Assembly: GCA_947177435.1 (NCBI GenBank)
Contig: CAMWUM010000090.1
Location: 1-7,512 of the forward strand
Length of the DNA: 7,512 nucleotides
From: an uncultured Muribaculaceae bacterium
GTDB taxonomy: Bacteria; Bacteroidota; Bacteroidia; Bacteroidales; Muribaculaceae
Reading direction: 5' to 3'
Each line of letters opens with the position of its first letter. Position 1 is the stretch's first letter. Of this stretch, positions 1 to 6,740 are shown in pieces. The notes beneath the pieces were generated by a model. The model was not told the DNA's origin. It saw nothing but the letters and a program-made list of their open reading frames with translations, and made no database searches. Both the position numbers and the translations under genes were made by a program.

Positions 1-4
1 GCCC

Positions 5-78
5 GGTCCTATAGCTCAGTTGGTTAGAGCACCTGACTCATAATCAGGGAGTCCTAGGTTCAAGCCCTAGTGGGACCA
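5..78 (+). tRNA. tRNA with anticodon CAT (Ile2 or elongator Met)
   Basis: A full cloverleaf can be drawn. The acceptor stem is GGTCCTA (5-11) with TGGGACC (71-77), containing one wobble pair, and the discriminator base is A78. The D-arm contains AGCTCAGTTGGTTAGAGC. The anticodon stem CCTGA/TCAGG (32-36, 44-48) encloses the loop CTCATAA with anticodon CAT at 39-41. The variable loop is five bases, and the T stem CTAGG/CCTAG surrounds TTCAAGC. The 3' CCA is not encoded, because CCT follows the discriminator. CAT can mean elongator Met or the isoleucine tRNA whose C34 is changed to lysidine by TilS. The acceptor pairs C4-G69 and C5-G68, recalled as TilS determinants, are present and favour Ile2. 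It is not the initiator type, which has a different anticodon stem. Confidence 0.95.
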
Positions 79-88
79 CCTCCCCATC

Positions 89-122
89 AAGTAGTTGGTT
101 CCCCAGCCAACTACTTTTTTTT
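89..122 (+). terminator. Rho-independent terminator of the tRNA
   Basis: A perfect 10-bp stem, AAGTAGTTGG (89-98) with CCAACTACTT (107-116), has an 8-base loop and runs directly into a T tract (115-122). It lies 11 bases after the tRNA end and only 15 bases before the next start codon. Confidence 0.9.
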
Positions 123-137
123 ATTAATAATTTAAAT

Positions 138-914
138 ATGATTTTTATGGAGAAGGAGAAGGTGACGGCGGCGGAGGTGAGCGGGCTGCTGGAGGAGATG
201 CGCGATGAGGCGCAGAGGGCTGTGCTGATGCGGTTCTTCAAGACGGGCGCGGGGCAGTATGGCGAGGGCGACCAGTTTCTGGGGCTGAAGGTGCCGCAGA
301 CGCGGGCTATCGTCCGAGAGGCCAAGTTGCTGGTGCCGCTTGATGAGATTGCCGTGCTGGTGAGTTCGCCGTGGCACGAGGTGCGTCTGGCCGGTTTTCT
401 TTTGCTCGTTGAGGAGATGAAGGCTGCTTTGCCTAAGAGGAAGGACTCAGCCGAGGCGGCCGACGCGAAGGCGACGCGCCGCAAGGAGATTGCAGACTTT
501 TATCTGAAGTGGGCGCGACAGGCCAACAATTGGGACCTTGTGGACCTCTCGTGCGAGTATGTGCTCGGGCCGCATCTGCTGCTCGACTGCGCCGACTGTA
601 TGCCAACTCTGCTGGCGTTGGCCCGCAGCGAAAACTTGTGGGAGCAGCGCATTGCCATCGTCTCCACTTTCCATTTCATACGCAATGGCATCTTCGGGCC
701 GACGTTTGCCATCGTCGACTTGCTGATGGGCCATGGCCATGACCTCATACACAAGGCGATGGGCTGGATGCTGCGCGAGGTGGGCAAGCGTGACAAGGCA
801 TTTCTGGTCGATTATCTGGAGCGAAACGCCGACAGGCTGCCGCGCACGACGCTGCGATACGCCATCGAGAAGTTTCCAGAGCCCGAACGCAAGGCTTGGC
901 TCGCAAGAAGATAG
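138..914 (+). CDS. AlkD-family DNA alkylation repair protein (HEAT-repeat DNA glycosylase)
   Basis: This 258-residue protein belongs to the AlkD family, all-helical HEAT-like-repeat glycosylases that remove positively charged alkylated bases such as 3- and 7-methylpurines without flipping them into a pocket; it acts on DNA in the cytoplasm. The family signature is clear: the segment KTGAGQYGEGDQFLGLKVP near residues 36-53, NNWDLVDLS at 130-138, LWEQRIAIVSTF at 167-178 and KAMGWMLREVGK at 206-217. Against the catalytic residues recalled for Bacillus cereus AlkD (W109, D113, R148, W187), W132, D136, R171 and W210 sit at the same constant offset of 23. The ATG at 138 gives MIFMEKEK; an ATG at 147 is a possible alternative. 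Neither has a Shine-Dalgarno sequence, which is usual in Bacteroidetes. The insert around residues 100-115 (RKDSAEAADAKATRRK) is a charged linker. The gene converges on the GH30 gene. Confidence 0.93.
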   Translation: MIFMEKEKVTAAEVSGLLEEMRDEAQRAVLMRFFKTGAGQYGEGDQFLGLKVPQTRAIVREAKLLVPLDEIAVLVSSPWHEVRLAGFLLLVEEMKAALPKRKDSAEAADAKATRRKEIADFYLKWARQANNWDLVDLSCEYVLGPHLLLDCADCMPTLLALARSENLWEQRIAIVSTFHFIRNGIFGPTFAIVDLLMGHGHDLIHKAMGWMLREVGKRDKAFLVDYLERNADRLPRTTLRYAIEKFPEPERKAWLARR

Positions 915-918
915 ACTA

Positions 919-951
919 AGCGCCCCCGCCTAAGTTAAAGGCGGGGGCGCT
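919..951. terminator. Bidirectional terminator hairpin between convergent genes
   Basis: A perfect 13-bp stem (919-931 with 939-951) is built on CGCCCCCGCC and GGCGGGGGCG with a 7-base loop. It lies between the alkylation repair stop (914) and the GH30 stop (971), so it can end transcripts from both sides. The tails are only moderately T-rich (CGTTATTAT on the plus side), so termination relies mainly on the very stable stem. Confidence 0.8.
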
Positions 952-970
952 CGTTATTATGTATCCGGGA

Positions 971-3466
971 TTAGCGTACGCGGATGAGTTGTGAGGTGCG
1001 GCCCGAAGCGGAGGCGAAGCTGACGGCGTAGATGCCGGCGGGGAGCTCTACCATGGCCTGGGCTGTTTTGGCCGAGTACATTACGCGGCCGTCAAGGGTG
1101 GCGATTGTTACTTGGCCGGCTTCGGGAGCCTGGATCTGGACCATGCCCTCGGCCGAAGCGATGCTTGCGCCTGCCTCAGCGTCGACAGCGTTGATGCCGC
1201 CGGGCACGGGAGTGATGTGGCTGCGGTCGGCGATGGGCAGGAAGCGCCACTGGCGGTGGGTGGCAGCGGCGGGGTCGGTGCCATATTCCCACATGCCCAC
1301 TGCGGTGCCGGTTGACGACTTGTCTTGCTCGAGGTCAAATGCCTTGCCGCCGGCCTCAATCTTGAAGTACTGCTGGCCTACGGAGTTGAGCTCAAATTCC
1401 TGGGTGCCAGTAACCTGTTCGGTATAGATGAGGCCGTATCCCGAGCCGGCGGTGATGATTTGGCCGTCGCGATTGGTGAATTTCACCTTGCCGCCGTTGA
1501 GGCTGGCCTTCCAGATCTGGTCGGCAGCGAGTTCGGCGGGCTGCAGGCACACCTTGCCGTCGCGGGCGCTGATTACGTCGGTGGCCGAGCGGCGGGGCAG
1601 GATGTAGTATTCGCCGCCATCGACGAGCTCGGTCTGCAGGTCGCTCTGCACGGGGATTACGAACGTGGCGATGGTGAGGCCTTCGAGGTCAAAGGTCAAG
1701 TAACTGTCTTTGAGTTCGTAGGGCATATCCTGGTCGTACTTGTTGTCTCGGCTCTGCAGGGCCACGGTGGGCACGCCGATGTTAGAGTACATGCCGAGGT
1801 CGACAGTGTAGCTCGACTTGATGGCGTCGGGATTGACGACTACGAACACGAGTTCGTTGCCTTCGGGATTGGTGGCAGCCAGCGTATTGTCGTTGGTCGA
1901 GGTCAGGATGGTGTATCCGGGCTTGATGTAGTGGGTGATGTGGTGGCGCACGAAATAGTTGTTGACGCGGCGCACGTCGCCGGTGTTGAGGTTGCCGCGC
2001 ACCAGGCACCACTGGTCGTTGAGCTCCTCAATGTACTGCCAGTCGCACCATACGGTAGGCTCGATGTAGCGCATGTCACGGATGAGGTGATTAGCCATGT
2101 TGAGGTTGCCCTGGATGCCGCTGCCTCCGGCGCCTACCTCACTCATCCACAAGGGTATGCCTTCGGCCGCGCAGAGGGCGCTGATTTTGCAGCAGTCTAC
2201 GGAGTTACCTTGGTAGGTGTGGGTGTTGATTTGGCCGATGAGGGGGAGGCTGCCGTCAGTCTTGAAATGCTTGATATCGGCGATTTGCTGGCCCACGGCG
2301 GTCTCGTCGCAAGCCGAGATTACGGTGCTGAGGCCCGAGGCCTGGAGCTTGGGATAGAGCACTTTGATGAAGTCAGACATCGACTGCACGTCAAAGTGGC
2401 AGCCCTCCTGGCCGCCATTGCGGCCCCAGAAGCTGGTCATGGGCTCGTTGAACGGGTCGAGGGTCAGGAATTCGATGCCCTCAACCTCCTTCATGTGCAC
2501 CATCACATCGATCAGGTAGTCGGCGAAAGCCTCGTAGTATTCAGGCTTGAGGTTGTCCTTGCCGGCGCTGCTGTTGCCCGAGCAGCATCCGCTGTAAGTC
2601 ATCCACCAAGGAGCGGAGTTGCTGAAAGCCTCAAACACGGCGTCGGGCCTCTTCTCCTTGATCTTGCGCATAATCTTGATCTGGGCCTCGTCGGCGCTCC
2701 AGTCGTACTCCGAATCCTCGTACGCCTTGAAGCCGGGAATCTCAGCGCGGTGGCCCTTGCCCTTGTCCATGTGGTGCGGTTCGCAGTTGTTGTTTTCGGG
2801 GTCGTCGCCGCCGCCGATGTTGTAGCGGAACACGCGGTAGTTGAGGTTCTCGGGGAGGACGAGCCAGTCGACTACCTGATCGATTATCTCGTCATCCCAC
2901 TCGCCGGCCATGTGGGCCCACCAGCATAGTGAGATGCCCCAGCCGTCGAACTGCTGGCGCGGTGCGCCGGGATTGACCATGACATTGAAATAGGAGTGAG
3001 GCACCTCAGTGTCGATTGCGTCGGCCAGGAACCACATGTGCATAGTGCTTGTGCCGTCCTTGTCGCAGAATACGTAGCCGCCTTGCTCGGCCTTATCGAC
3101 GCCGAGGTATCCGCCAGAGGCTTTGTTCTTGATTTTAATGAAGTTGCCGCTCTCTTCGATCTGGAATAGGGCCACGTCGCCGCTGCCGTCTTCGATAAAG
3201 CCGGTGTTCCAGGGGTTGGAGCCGTTTCTGGCCAGGTACGTGCCGTCGGCAGCCTGGATTTTGTAGTATCCGTTGCCGGCATCGGTGATGGTCAGCTTGG
3301 TGTCGTTGGTGATGGCAGAAGAGCGGAGCACGGCGCTGTTGGGCGACTTGGCCATGTGCAGTCCGCTGGTGTGCATGATGTAGTGCTCACCTGTGTACTG
3401 GGCCCGGGCCGAAAGCGGCAGGAACAGCGCCAGGACCATGAGGACGAGAAGGTAACTGTTTTTCAT
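971..3466 (-). CDS. Secreted GH30 glycosidase, endo-beta-1,6-galactanase-like, with two ricin-type domains
   Basis: The start at 3466 gives 831 residues. The upstream in-frame ATG (3499) lies inside the -7 promoter box, so it is not used. Residues 1-22 are a signal peptide ending SARA. Residues about 25-150 form a ricin-like beta-trefoil (NGYYKIQAADGTYL, GGYLGVD). Residues about 160-525 form a GH30 (beta/alpha)8 barrel with FDGWGISLCWWAH, RYNIGGGDDP and WWMTYSGCCSG, a pattern recalled from endo-beta-1,6-galactanases (Pfam Glyco_hydr_30_2 type). The likely acid/base is E341 in DPFNEP and the nucleophile E443 in WMSEVG. The GH30 beta-sandwich follows to about 605, then a second ricin-like domain (616-744) and a tail of about 75 residues (TLDGRVMYS, LPAGIYAVSF, ending QLIRVR) resembling type IX secretion sorting domains. 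The protein is thus probably exported to the surface or medium. The exact substrate is inferred. Confidence 0.88.
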   Translation of the reverse strand: MKNSYLLVLMVLALFLPLSARAQYTGEHYIMHTSGLHMAKSPNSAVLRSSAITNDTKLTITDAGNGYYKIQAADGTYLARNGSNPWNTGFIEDGSGDVALFQIEESGNFIKIKNKASGGYLGVDKAEQGGYVFCDKDGTSTMHMWFLADAIDTEVPHSYFNVMVNPGAPRQQFDGWGISLCWWAHMAGEWDDEIIDQVVDWLVLPENLNYRVFRYNIGGGDDPENNNCEPHHMDKGKGHRAEIPGFKAYEDSEYDWSADEAQIKIMRKIKEKRPDAVFEAFSNSAPWWMTYSGCCSGNSSAGKDNLKPEYYEAFADYLIDVMVHMKEVEGIEFLTLDPFNEPMTSFWGRNGGQEGCHFDVQSMSDFIKVLYPKLQASGLSTVISACDETAVGQQIADIKHFKTDGSLPLIGQINTHTYQGNSVDCCKISALCAAEGIPLWMSEVGAGGSGIQGNLNMANHLIRDMRYIEPTVWCDWQYIEELNDQWCLVRGNLNTGDVRRVNNYFVRHHITHYIKPGYTILTSTNDNTLAATNPEGNELVFVVVNPDAIKSSYTVDLGMYSNIGVPTVALQSRDNKYDQDMPYELKDSYLTFDLEGLTIATFVIPVQSDLQTELVDGGEYYILPRRSATDVISARDGKVCLQPAELAADQIWKASLNGGKVKFTNRDGQIITAGSGYGLIYTEQVTGTQEFELNSVGQQYFKIEAGGKAFDLEQDKSSTGTAVGMWEYGTDPAAATHRQWRFLPIADRSHITPVPGGINAVDAEAGASIASAEGMVQIQAPEAGQVTIATLDGRVMYSAKTAQAMVELPAGIYAVSFASASGRTSQLIRVR

Positions 3467-3496
3467 TGGATTATTTGTTGTGAATGAATATTTTGG

Positions 3497-3504
3497 CAAA
3501 GATA
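3497..3504 (-). promoter_or_regulatory. Bacteroidetes-type -7 box of the GH30 gene
   Basis: Read on the minus strand, TATCTTTG matches TAnnTTTG exactly, and its last base is 30 bases upstream of the GH30 ATG. No good TTTG lies 19-21 bases further upstream; a hairpin-forming sequence (3514-3535) occupies that place instead, which may mean an activator-dependent promoter. Confidence 0.55.
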
Positions 3505-3513
3505 CTAATAATT

Positions 3514-3535
3514 ATTGGATTGCACGCAGTCCAAT
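3514..3535. promoter_or_regulatory. Dyad upstream of the GH30 promoter, possible operator
   Basis: ATTGGATTG (3514-3522) and CAGTCCAAT (3527-3535) form a 9-bp dyad, with one G-U pair, around the 4-base centre CACG. It lies at the position where the -33 element of the GH30 promoter would be. It has no T tract after it in either direction, so a protein-binding site is more likely than a terminator. The role is inferred. Confidence 0.35.
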
Positions 3536-3549
3536 GTGTTAAAGTTTTA

Positions 3550-3632
3550 GTAGGGGCGCACGGTTCGTGCGCCCGTCCGCAATATGCTGGTTACCAATGC
3601 TGACGACGGACGCACGAACCGTGCGTCCCTAC
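3550..3632. repeat. REP-like element: inverted pair of GC-rich palindromes
   Basis: Two 28-base arms (3550-3577 and 3605-3632) are inverted copies of each other with 26 of 28 positions matching, separated by 27 bases. Each arm is itself a perfect hairpin: GGGCGCACG with CGTGCGCCC (loop GTT) on the left and GGACGCACG with CGTGCGTCC (loop AAC) on the right. The two differences between the arms are at positions that pair with each other inside a hairpin (a G-C pair against an A-T pair), so both stems stay perfect. Each arm has GTAGGG at its outer edge. This is the organisation of REP/BIME-type extragenic palindromes mobilised by RAYT (IS200-like) transposases; no transposase is in the window. 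The right arm overlaps the last bases of the GH97 gene. Confidence 0.75.
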
Positions 3633-5458
3633 TTTCCCTTAACAACTAAGACGCAGCCGCCGCGGGGGTGCAGGCGCACCGAGGCCGGGAGGTTGTCGGT
3701 CGTAGAAATATCCCAGGCCTGGGCGGGGTCGAGTTCGGCCGGCCGCGGTGCGTTGGCCGTGCTTGCGGCGTCGGCATACACGGTCGCATGCCACGGGCCT
3801 TGGCCGAGGGCTGACCAGTCAAGGGCCACGTCCTTGTAGTCGTTGGTGCCGTTGATTACGCCCACGTACCAGTTGTTACCGCTGCGGCGGGCGATGGCCA
3901 CGTGGTCGCCGGGATAGCCGGATAGCAGGCGCGTTTCGTCCCATGCTGTGGGCAGCATGCTTATGAAGGCCTGTACCTCGGCAGGCTGGGCCAGGTAGCT
4001 GCTCGGGCGGTCGGCCCAGTGCTGGAGCGGCGTCTCGAAGAGGACGGGCAGGGCCAGCTCGTGGGCGTGGGTGGTGATGTGCGGATGCTGAGAGTCGGAG
4101 AATGCGCAGGGGGTGTAATCCATCGGGCCAATCACATTGCGCGTGAAGGGTAGGGTGGCGTTGTGGGCTGCGGCGCGGTCGGTGAGCACGGGCAGGTTGT
4201 TGTACCACTCGGCTCCGTAGACGGCCTCGACCGAGAGCAGGTTGGGATAGGTGCGCTGCCAGCCTCGGGGGATGGTGGCGCCGTGGAAGTTGACCATAAG
4301 CCCGTGCCTTGCGGCCGATTCGAGCAGGTCGATGCAATACTCCATCGTCTCCTGGTGGTCGCCACGGAAAAAGTCAATCTTCACGCCGGCCACGCCCAGC
4401 GAGTCGAGCCAGGCGAACTCCCGCTCGCGGTCGGCCGGATTGTTGAGGCGCCACTGCGGGGTGGGCGCGCCGTTGGTCCAGGCCGTGGAGGAGTTGTACC
4501 ATACGAGCGGCTTGATGCCCTTTTCGTGGGCATAGCGCAGGGCGTCGATGATGTCGCCGCCGTTGCCCATCACGTCCCATTCGGCGTCGATGAGCACGTA
4601 TGGCAGGCGCAGCTCGGCAGCCATGTCGATGTATTCCTTTACAATCTGGTAATCGTTGGAGCCGTGGTTGTTGGCCCAGTAGATCCACGACACCGAGCCG
4701 GGCTCGACCCACGAGTAGTCGCCGGGCTGAGGCGCGGGGCTGAGGTCGGTCACGAGCGTGGACTCGACAAGGGTGGGCAGAGTGCCGATGATGGCTACGC
4801 GCCAGGGCGTGGCCCACGTGCCGGAGTAATGCTTGAAATTGTCGGCTGGCACCACACGGTAGGTCTCGCCGTCGCTCACCAGCGACGAGGCGCTGTGCCA
4901 GCGCTCGATGCCTGCCTCGGAGATTAGCGCCCAAGCGTCGGCGTCCTTGGCCTTCACCAGCGTGGGATAGCCCCAGTGCGCCCCGGCCTCGCCGCTCGAC
5001 GTGGCCATGGGGAAGAACTCCTCGTAAGGCTCGGTCCACTTCTGCGCGTAGCGCTCGGCCCCGTCGGGGATGCGGTACGCGGTGTGCTCCTGGCCTTGCG
5101 GACCGACGTAGCGGAAAGCGAAGCCGTCGTCGGCCAGCATCAGTTCCATGTCGGCCTTGCCTCCGAGTGAGAGCACATAGCGGTTGGCGCGGTTGTTGGC
5201 GTGGCTCTTCTTGCCGACAGCCATGTCATAGTCAAAAGTTACGAGTTCGGGCTCCGATGCGGCCGTTGCCTGCGCAGCCTCGCCCAGGCCAAATTCCGGG
5301 ATTTGGAACACGCTGGCGCCGCCATATCGCACGTCGAAGCCGGCATCGCTCAGCTCCGCCGTCACCAGCCCGTTGGGCGACACGAAATTGGCATCAAAAG
5401 CGTAGGCGCCAAGCCCAACGGCCCCGGCCATCATAAGGCAATAGAATTTCTTCATCAT
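3629..5458 (-). CDS. GH97 glycosidase of the retaining type (alpha-galactosidase or beta-L-arabinopyranosidase-like)
   Basis: The start at 5458 gives 609 residues (MMKKFYC...); the ATG three bases on (5455) is equally plausible. The longer in-frame start at 5491 lies upstream of a -7 promoter box and is rejected. A signal peptide covers about residues 1-20 (ending AYA), followed by a GH97 N-terminal beta-sandwich (from SPNGLVTAELSDAGFDV), a catalytic barrel (about 250-500; SWIYWANN, YVLIDAEWD, GVKIDFFRGD, MVNFHGATIPRGW) and a C-terminal sheet domain. D362 in KIDFF and E417 in GAEW are 55 residues apart, the same spacing as the recalled nucleophile D415 and acid/base E470 of the retaining Bacteroides enzyme BT1871. 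It is therefore not an inverting SusB-type alpha-glucosidase. It probably acts in the periplasm on galactosides or arabinopyranosides. The stop codon TAG lies inside the adjacent repeat. Confidence 0.9.
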   Translation of the reverse strand: MMKKFYCLMMAGAVGLGAYAFDANFVSPNGLVTAELSDAGFDVRYGGASVFQIPEFGLGEAAQATAASEPELVTFDYDMAVGKKSHANNRANRYVLSLGGKADMELMLADDGFAFRYVGPQGQEHTAYRIPDGAERYAQKWTEPYEEFFPMATSSGEAGAHWGYPTLVKAKDADAWALISEAGIERWHSASSLVSDGETYRVVPADNFKHYSGTWATPWRVAIIGTLPTLVESTLVTDLSPAPQPGDYSWVEPGSVSWIYWANNHGSNDYQIVKEYIDMAAELRLPYVLIDAEWDVMGNGGDIIDALRYAHEKGIKPLVWYNSSTAWTNGAPTPQWRLNNPADREREFAWLDSLGVAGVKIDFFRGDHQETMEYCIDLLESAARHGLMVNFHGATIPRGWQRTYPNLLSVEAVYGAEWYNNLPVLTDRAAAHNATLPFTRNVIGPMDYTPCAFSDSQHPHITTHAHELALPVLFETPLQHWADRPSSYLAQPAEVQAFISMLPTAWDETRLLSGYPGDHVAIARRSGNNWYVGVINGTNDYKDVALDWSALGQGPWHATVYADAASTANAPRPAELDPAQAWDISTTDNLPASVRLHPRGGCVLVVKGK

Positions 5459-5478
5459 AGATAGGTCATATTTATGCG

Positions 5479-5486
5479 CAAATATA
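5479..5486 (-). promoter_or_regulatory. Bacteroidetes-type -7 box of the GH97 gene
   Basis: On the minus strand TATATTTG matches TAnnTTTG exactly and ends 20 bases before the GH97 start. A partial -33 element (CTTG at 5513-5510) is 23 bases upstream, slightly too far. This suggests GH97 can be transcribed separately from the barrel gene upstream of it. Confidence 0.5.
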
Positions 5487-5539
5487 ACCAAAAATTATGA
5501 CTTACACATCAAGTTGACGAAGAAAATTCACACCGAGGG

Positions 5540-6037
5540 TCAGAAGCGGAAGCCGAACGAGATGTAAGCGCCGTGGTAGGTGGGCGCGGCGGAGAAATCC
5601 TTGCAGTTGTAGCCAATGCCTATTACGGGCGATGGGAATAGATTGGATGAGCCGCAGTGCCAGTACAGGCCGAGATTGTACGAGGTGTTGCGCAATGTGG
5701 GGTGTCCGATTGTCCTGGTGACAAATCCGCGGGCCTCAAAGCAGTTGAGGCTGGGGAGGCGATAGCCGAGGCCGCCGCCTAAGTTGTTTACGAGGTTGTA
5801 GTTGTTGGTCAAGCCGCTTTTCGGGACGAGGACATCTCCCTGATAGATGGCGAAGATTGAAAAACGCTTGAAGTCATAGCTCAGGCTCATGGATGCGTCA
5901 AAGGGCCTGATGTCCTTGCATGGCGTGCCCATGCCCAGCGACAAGTCGAGGTGCACCGGCAGCGGACTTTCCGCCATACAGCGGCTGCCCATGCAGCACG
6001 TAAAGCAGATCAGCAAAATAGCAACGATTTTCTTCAT
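5540..6037 (-). CDS. Small secreted protein, probable 8-stranded outer-membrane beta-barrel, function unknown
   Basis: This protein has 165 residues and I do not recognise its family. Residues 1-22 are a signal peptide (MKKIVAILLICFTCC, cleavage after CMA). No lipobox is present despite several cysteines, so it is not an obvious lipoprotein. The mature part shows about eight short stretches of alternating polar and non-polar residues (about 28-36, 45-55, 58-68, 83-93, 99-110, 118-127, 136-144, 155-165), glycine-rich (NNLGGGLGYRL, PVIGIGYN), and it ends in FGFRF. A C-terminal phenylalanine after an aromatic strand is the usual outer-membrane barrel signal. Mature cysteines at about 40, 99, 128 and 145 may form disulfides. 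It is 81 bases upstream of GH97 on the same strand and divergent from the peroxidase gene. A role in the glycan locus is possible but not shown. Confidence 0.75.
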   Translation of the reverse strand: MKKIVAILLICFTCCMGSRCMAESPLPVHLDLSLGMGTPCKDIRPFDASMSLSYDFKRFSIFAIYQGDVLVPKSGLTNNYNLVNNLGGGLGYRLPSLNCFEARGFVTRTIGHPTLRNTSYNLGLYWHCGSSNLFPSPVIGIGYNCKDFSAAPTYHGAYISFGFRF

Positions 6038-6190
6038 AATAATTTAGCGATAGGTTAGACTTTGCGATAATGACAGCAAAGCTCTCCCATTCAATTACCC
6101 ACAAAATAGAAAATCGCCATTATTTATGTTTATTTTGCAAACGATTTGGAGCGGACGGGTGTTATAAATTATAGGTTAAATTAAATATTT

Positions 6191-6646
6191 ATGATTATGG
6201 AAATTGGACAGAAGGCGCCGGAGATACTTGGCGTTGACCAGGATGGCAAGGAACTGAAGCTGAGCGATTTCGCCGGCAAAAAACTTGTACTGTATTTTTA
6301 CCCGAAGGATTCAACCCCGGGATGTACAAGCGAGGCGTGCAGCCTCCGCGACAGCTATGAGCGTTTTCTCGCCCAGGGATATGCCGTGGTGGGCGTGAGC
6401 CCCGACAGTCAGGCGTCCCACAAGCGTTTTATCGAGAAGAACTCGCTGCCGTTCCCATTAATCTCTGACGTGGACCATCGCCTGGCCGAGGAAATGGGCG
6501 CATGGGGCGAGAAGTCGATGTACGGCCGCAAGTACATGGGCATCCTGCGTACCACCTTCGTAATCGGTCCCGACGGCGTAATCGAGCAAATATTCACCCC
6601 CAAGCAAATCAAAGTCAAAGAGCACGCCAACCAGCTCCTCGGCTAA
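6191..6646 (+). CDS. bcp: Thioredoxin-dependent thiol peroxidase, Bcp/PrxQ family
   Basis: This 151-residue peroxiredoxin reduces hydrogen peroxide and organic hydroperoxides using electrons from thioredoxin, in the cytoplasm. The active-site motif PKDSTPGC fits PxxxTxxC, with peroxidatic C45 and resolving C50 five residues later (TSEAC), the arrangement of atypical two-cysteine BCP enzymes such as E. coli Bcp. The conserved arginine is R120 in ILRTTFVIG. Other family marks are GQKAPEILGVDQDGK at the N-terminus and VVGVSPDSQASHKRF at 66-80. The length is normal for the family. The start at 6191 gives MIMEIGQ; the ATG at 6197 (MEIGQ) is equally possible. There is no Shine-Dalgarno sequence and no convincing consensus promoter in the 153-base divergent gap; the best is TTTG at 6145-6148 with a poor -7 match. 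Confidence 0.95.
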   Translation: MIMEIGQKAPEILGVDQDGKELKLSDFAGKKLVLYFYPKDSTPGCTSEACSLRDSYERFLAQGYAVVGVSPDSQASHKRFIEKNSLPFPLISDVDHRLAEEMGAWGEKSMYGRKYMGILRTTFVIGPDGVIEQIFTPKQIKVKEHANQLLG

Positions 6647-6666
6647 GCCCCCCTTAAGAATAACAA

Positions 6667-6703
6667 AGCCCGCGGCTCGATCAAGAGGTGCGGGCTGTTT
6701 TTG
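6667..6703 (+). terminator. Rho-independent terminator of the peroxidase gene
   Basis: AGCCCGC (6667-6673) pairs with GCGGGCT (6690-6696), with a further inner CTC/GAG helix, followed by GTTTTTG. It begins 20 bases after the peroxidase stop and separates it from the right-end locus. Confidence 0.85.
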
Positions 6704-6740
6704 TGATATATTCTGAATTAGCATTTTTTTTGTCGAATGA

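Noticed and set aside
1325..2929. A long open frame of 534 codons on the plus strand opposite the GH30 gene
   Set aside because: It is a shadow of the GC-rich GH30 codons: the translation is low-complexity and rich in V, A, G and H, with no recognisable domain, while the minus-strand frame has clear catalytic motifs.
3467..3499. A longer N-terminus for the GH30 protein (MPKYSFTTNNP...)
   Set aside because: The ATG at 3499 lies within the -7 promoter box, and the extra residues would sit before a complete signal peptide.
3550..3632. The inverted repeat as the ends of an insertion sequence or as a CRISPR repeat
   Set aside because: Only 27 bases lie between the arms, there is no transposase, and there are just two copies in inverted orientation.
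4163..4927. A 254-codon open frame opposite the GH97 gene, and a 221-codon one in another frame (5039-4374)
   Set aside because: Both are shadows of the GH97 gene with biased, arginine- or valine-rich compositions and no domain.
5459..5491. A longer N-terminus for the GH97 protein (MVIFAHKYDLS...)
   Set aside because: The ATG at 5491 is upstream of the TATATTTG box and would precede a complete signal peptide starting MKKF.
5975..6037. The barrel protein as a lipoprotein because of cysteines near the signal peptide
   Set aside because: None of the cysteines is preceded by a lipobox; the residues before them are FT, TC and SR instead of a small residue after L-S/A.
6121..6190. A consensus promoter for the peroxidase gene
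   Set aside because: TTTG copies at 6134 and 6145 have no TAnnTTTG at 19-21 bases; the nearest candidates, TATAAATT and TAGGTTAA, match poorly or are misplaced.
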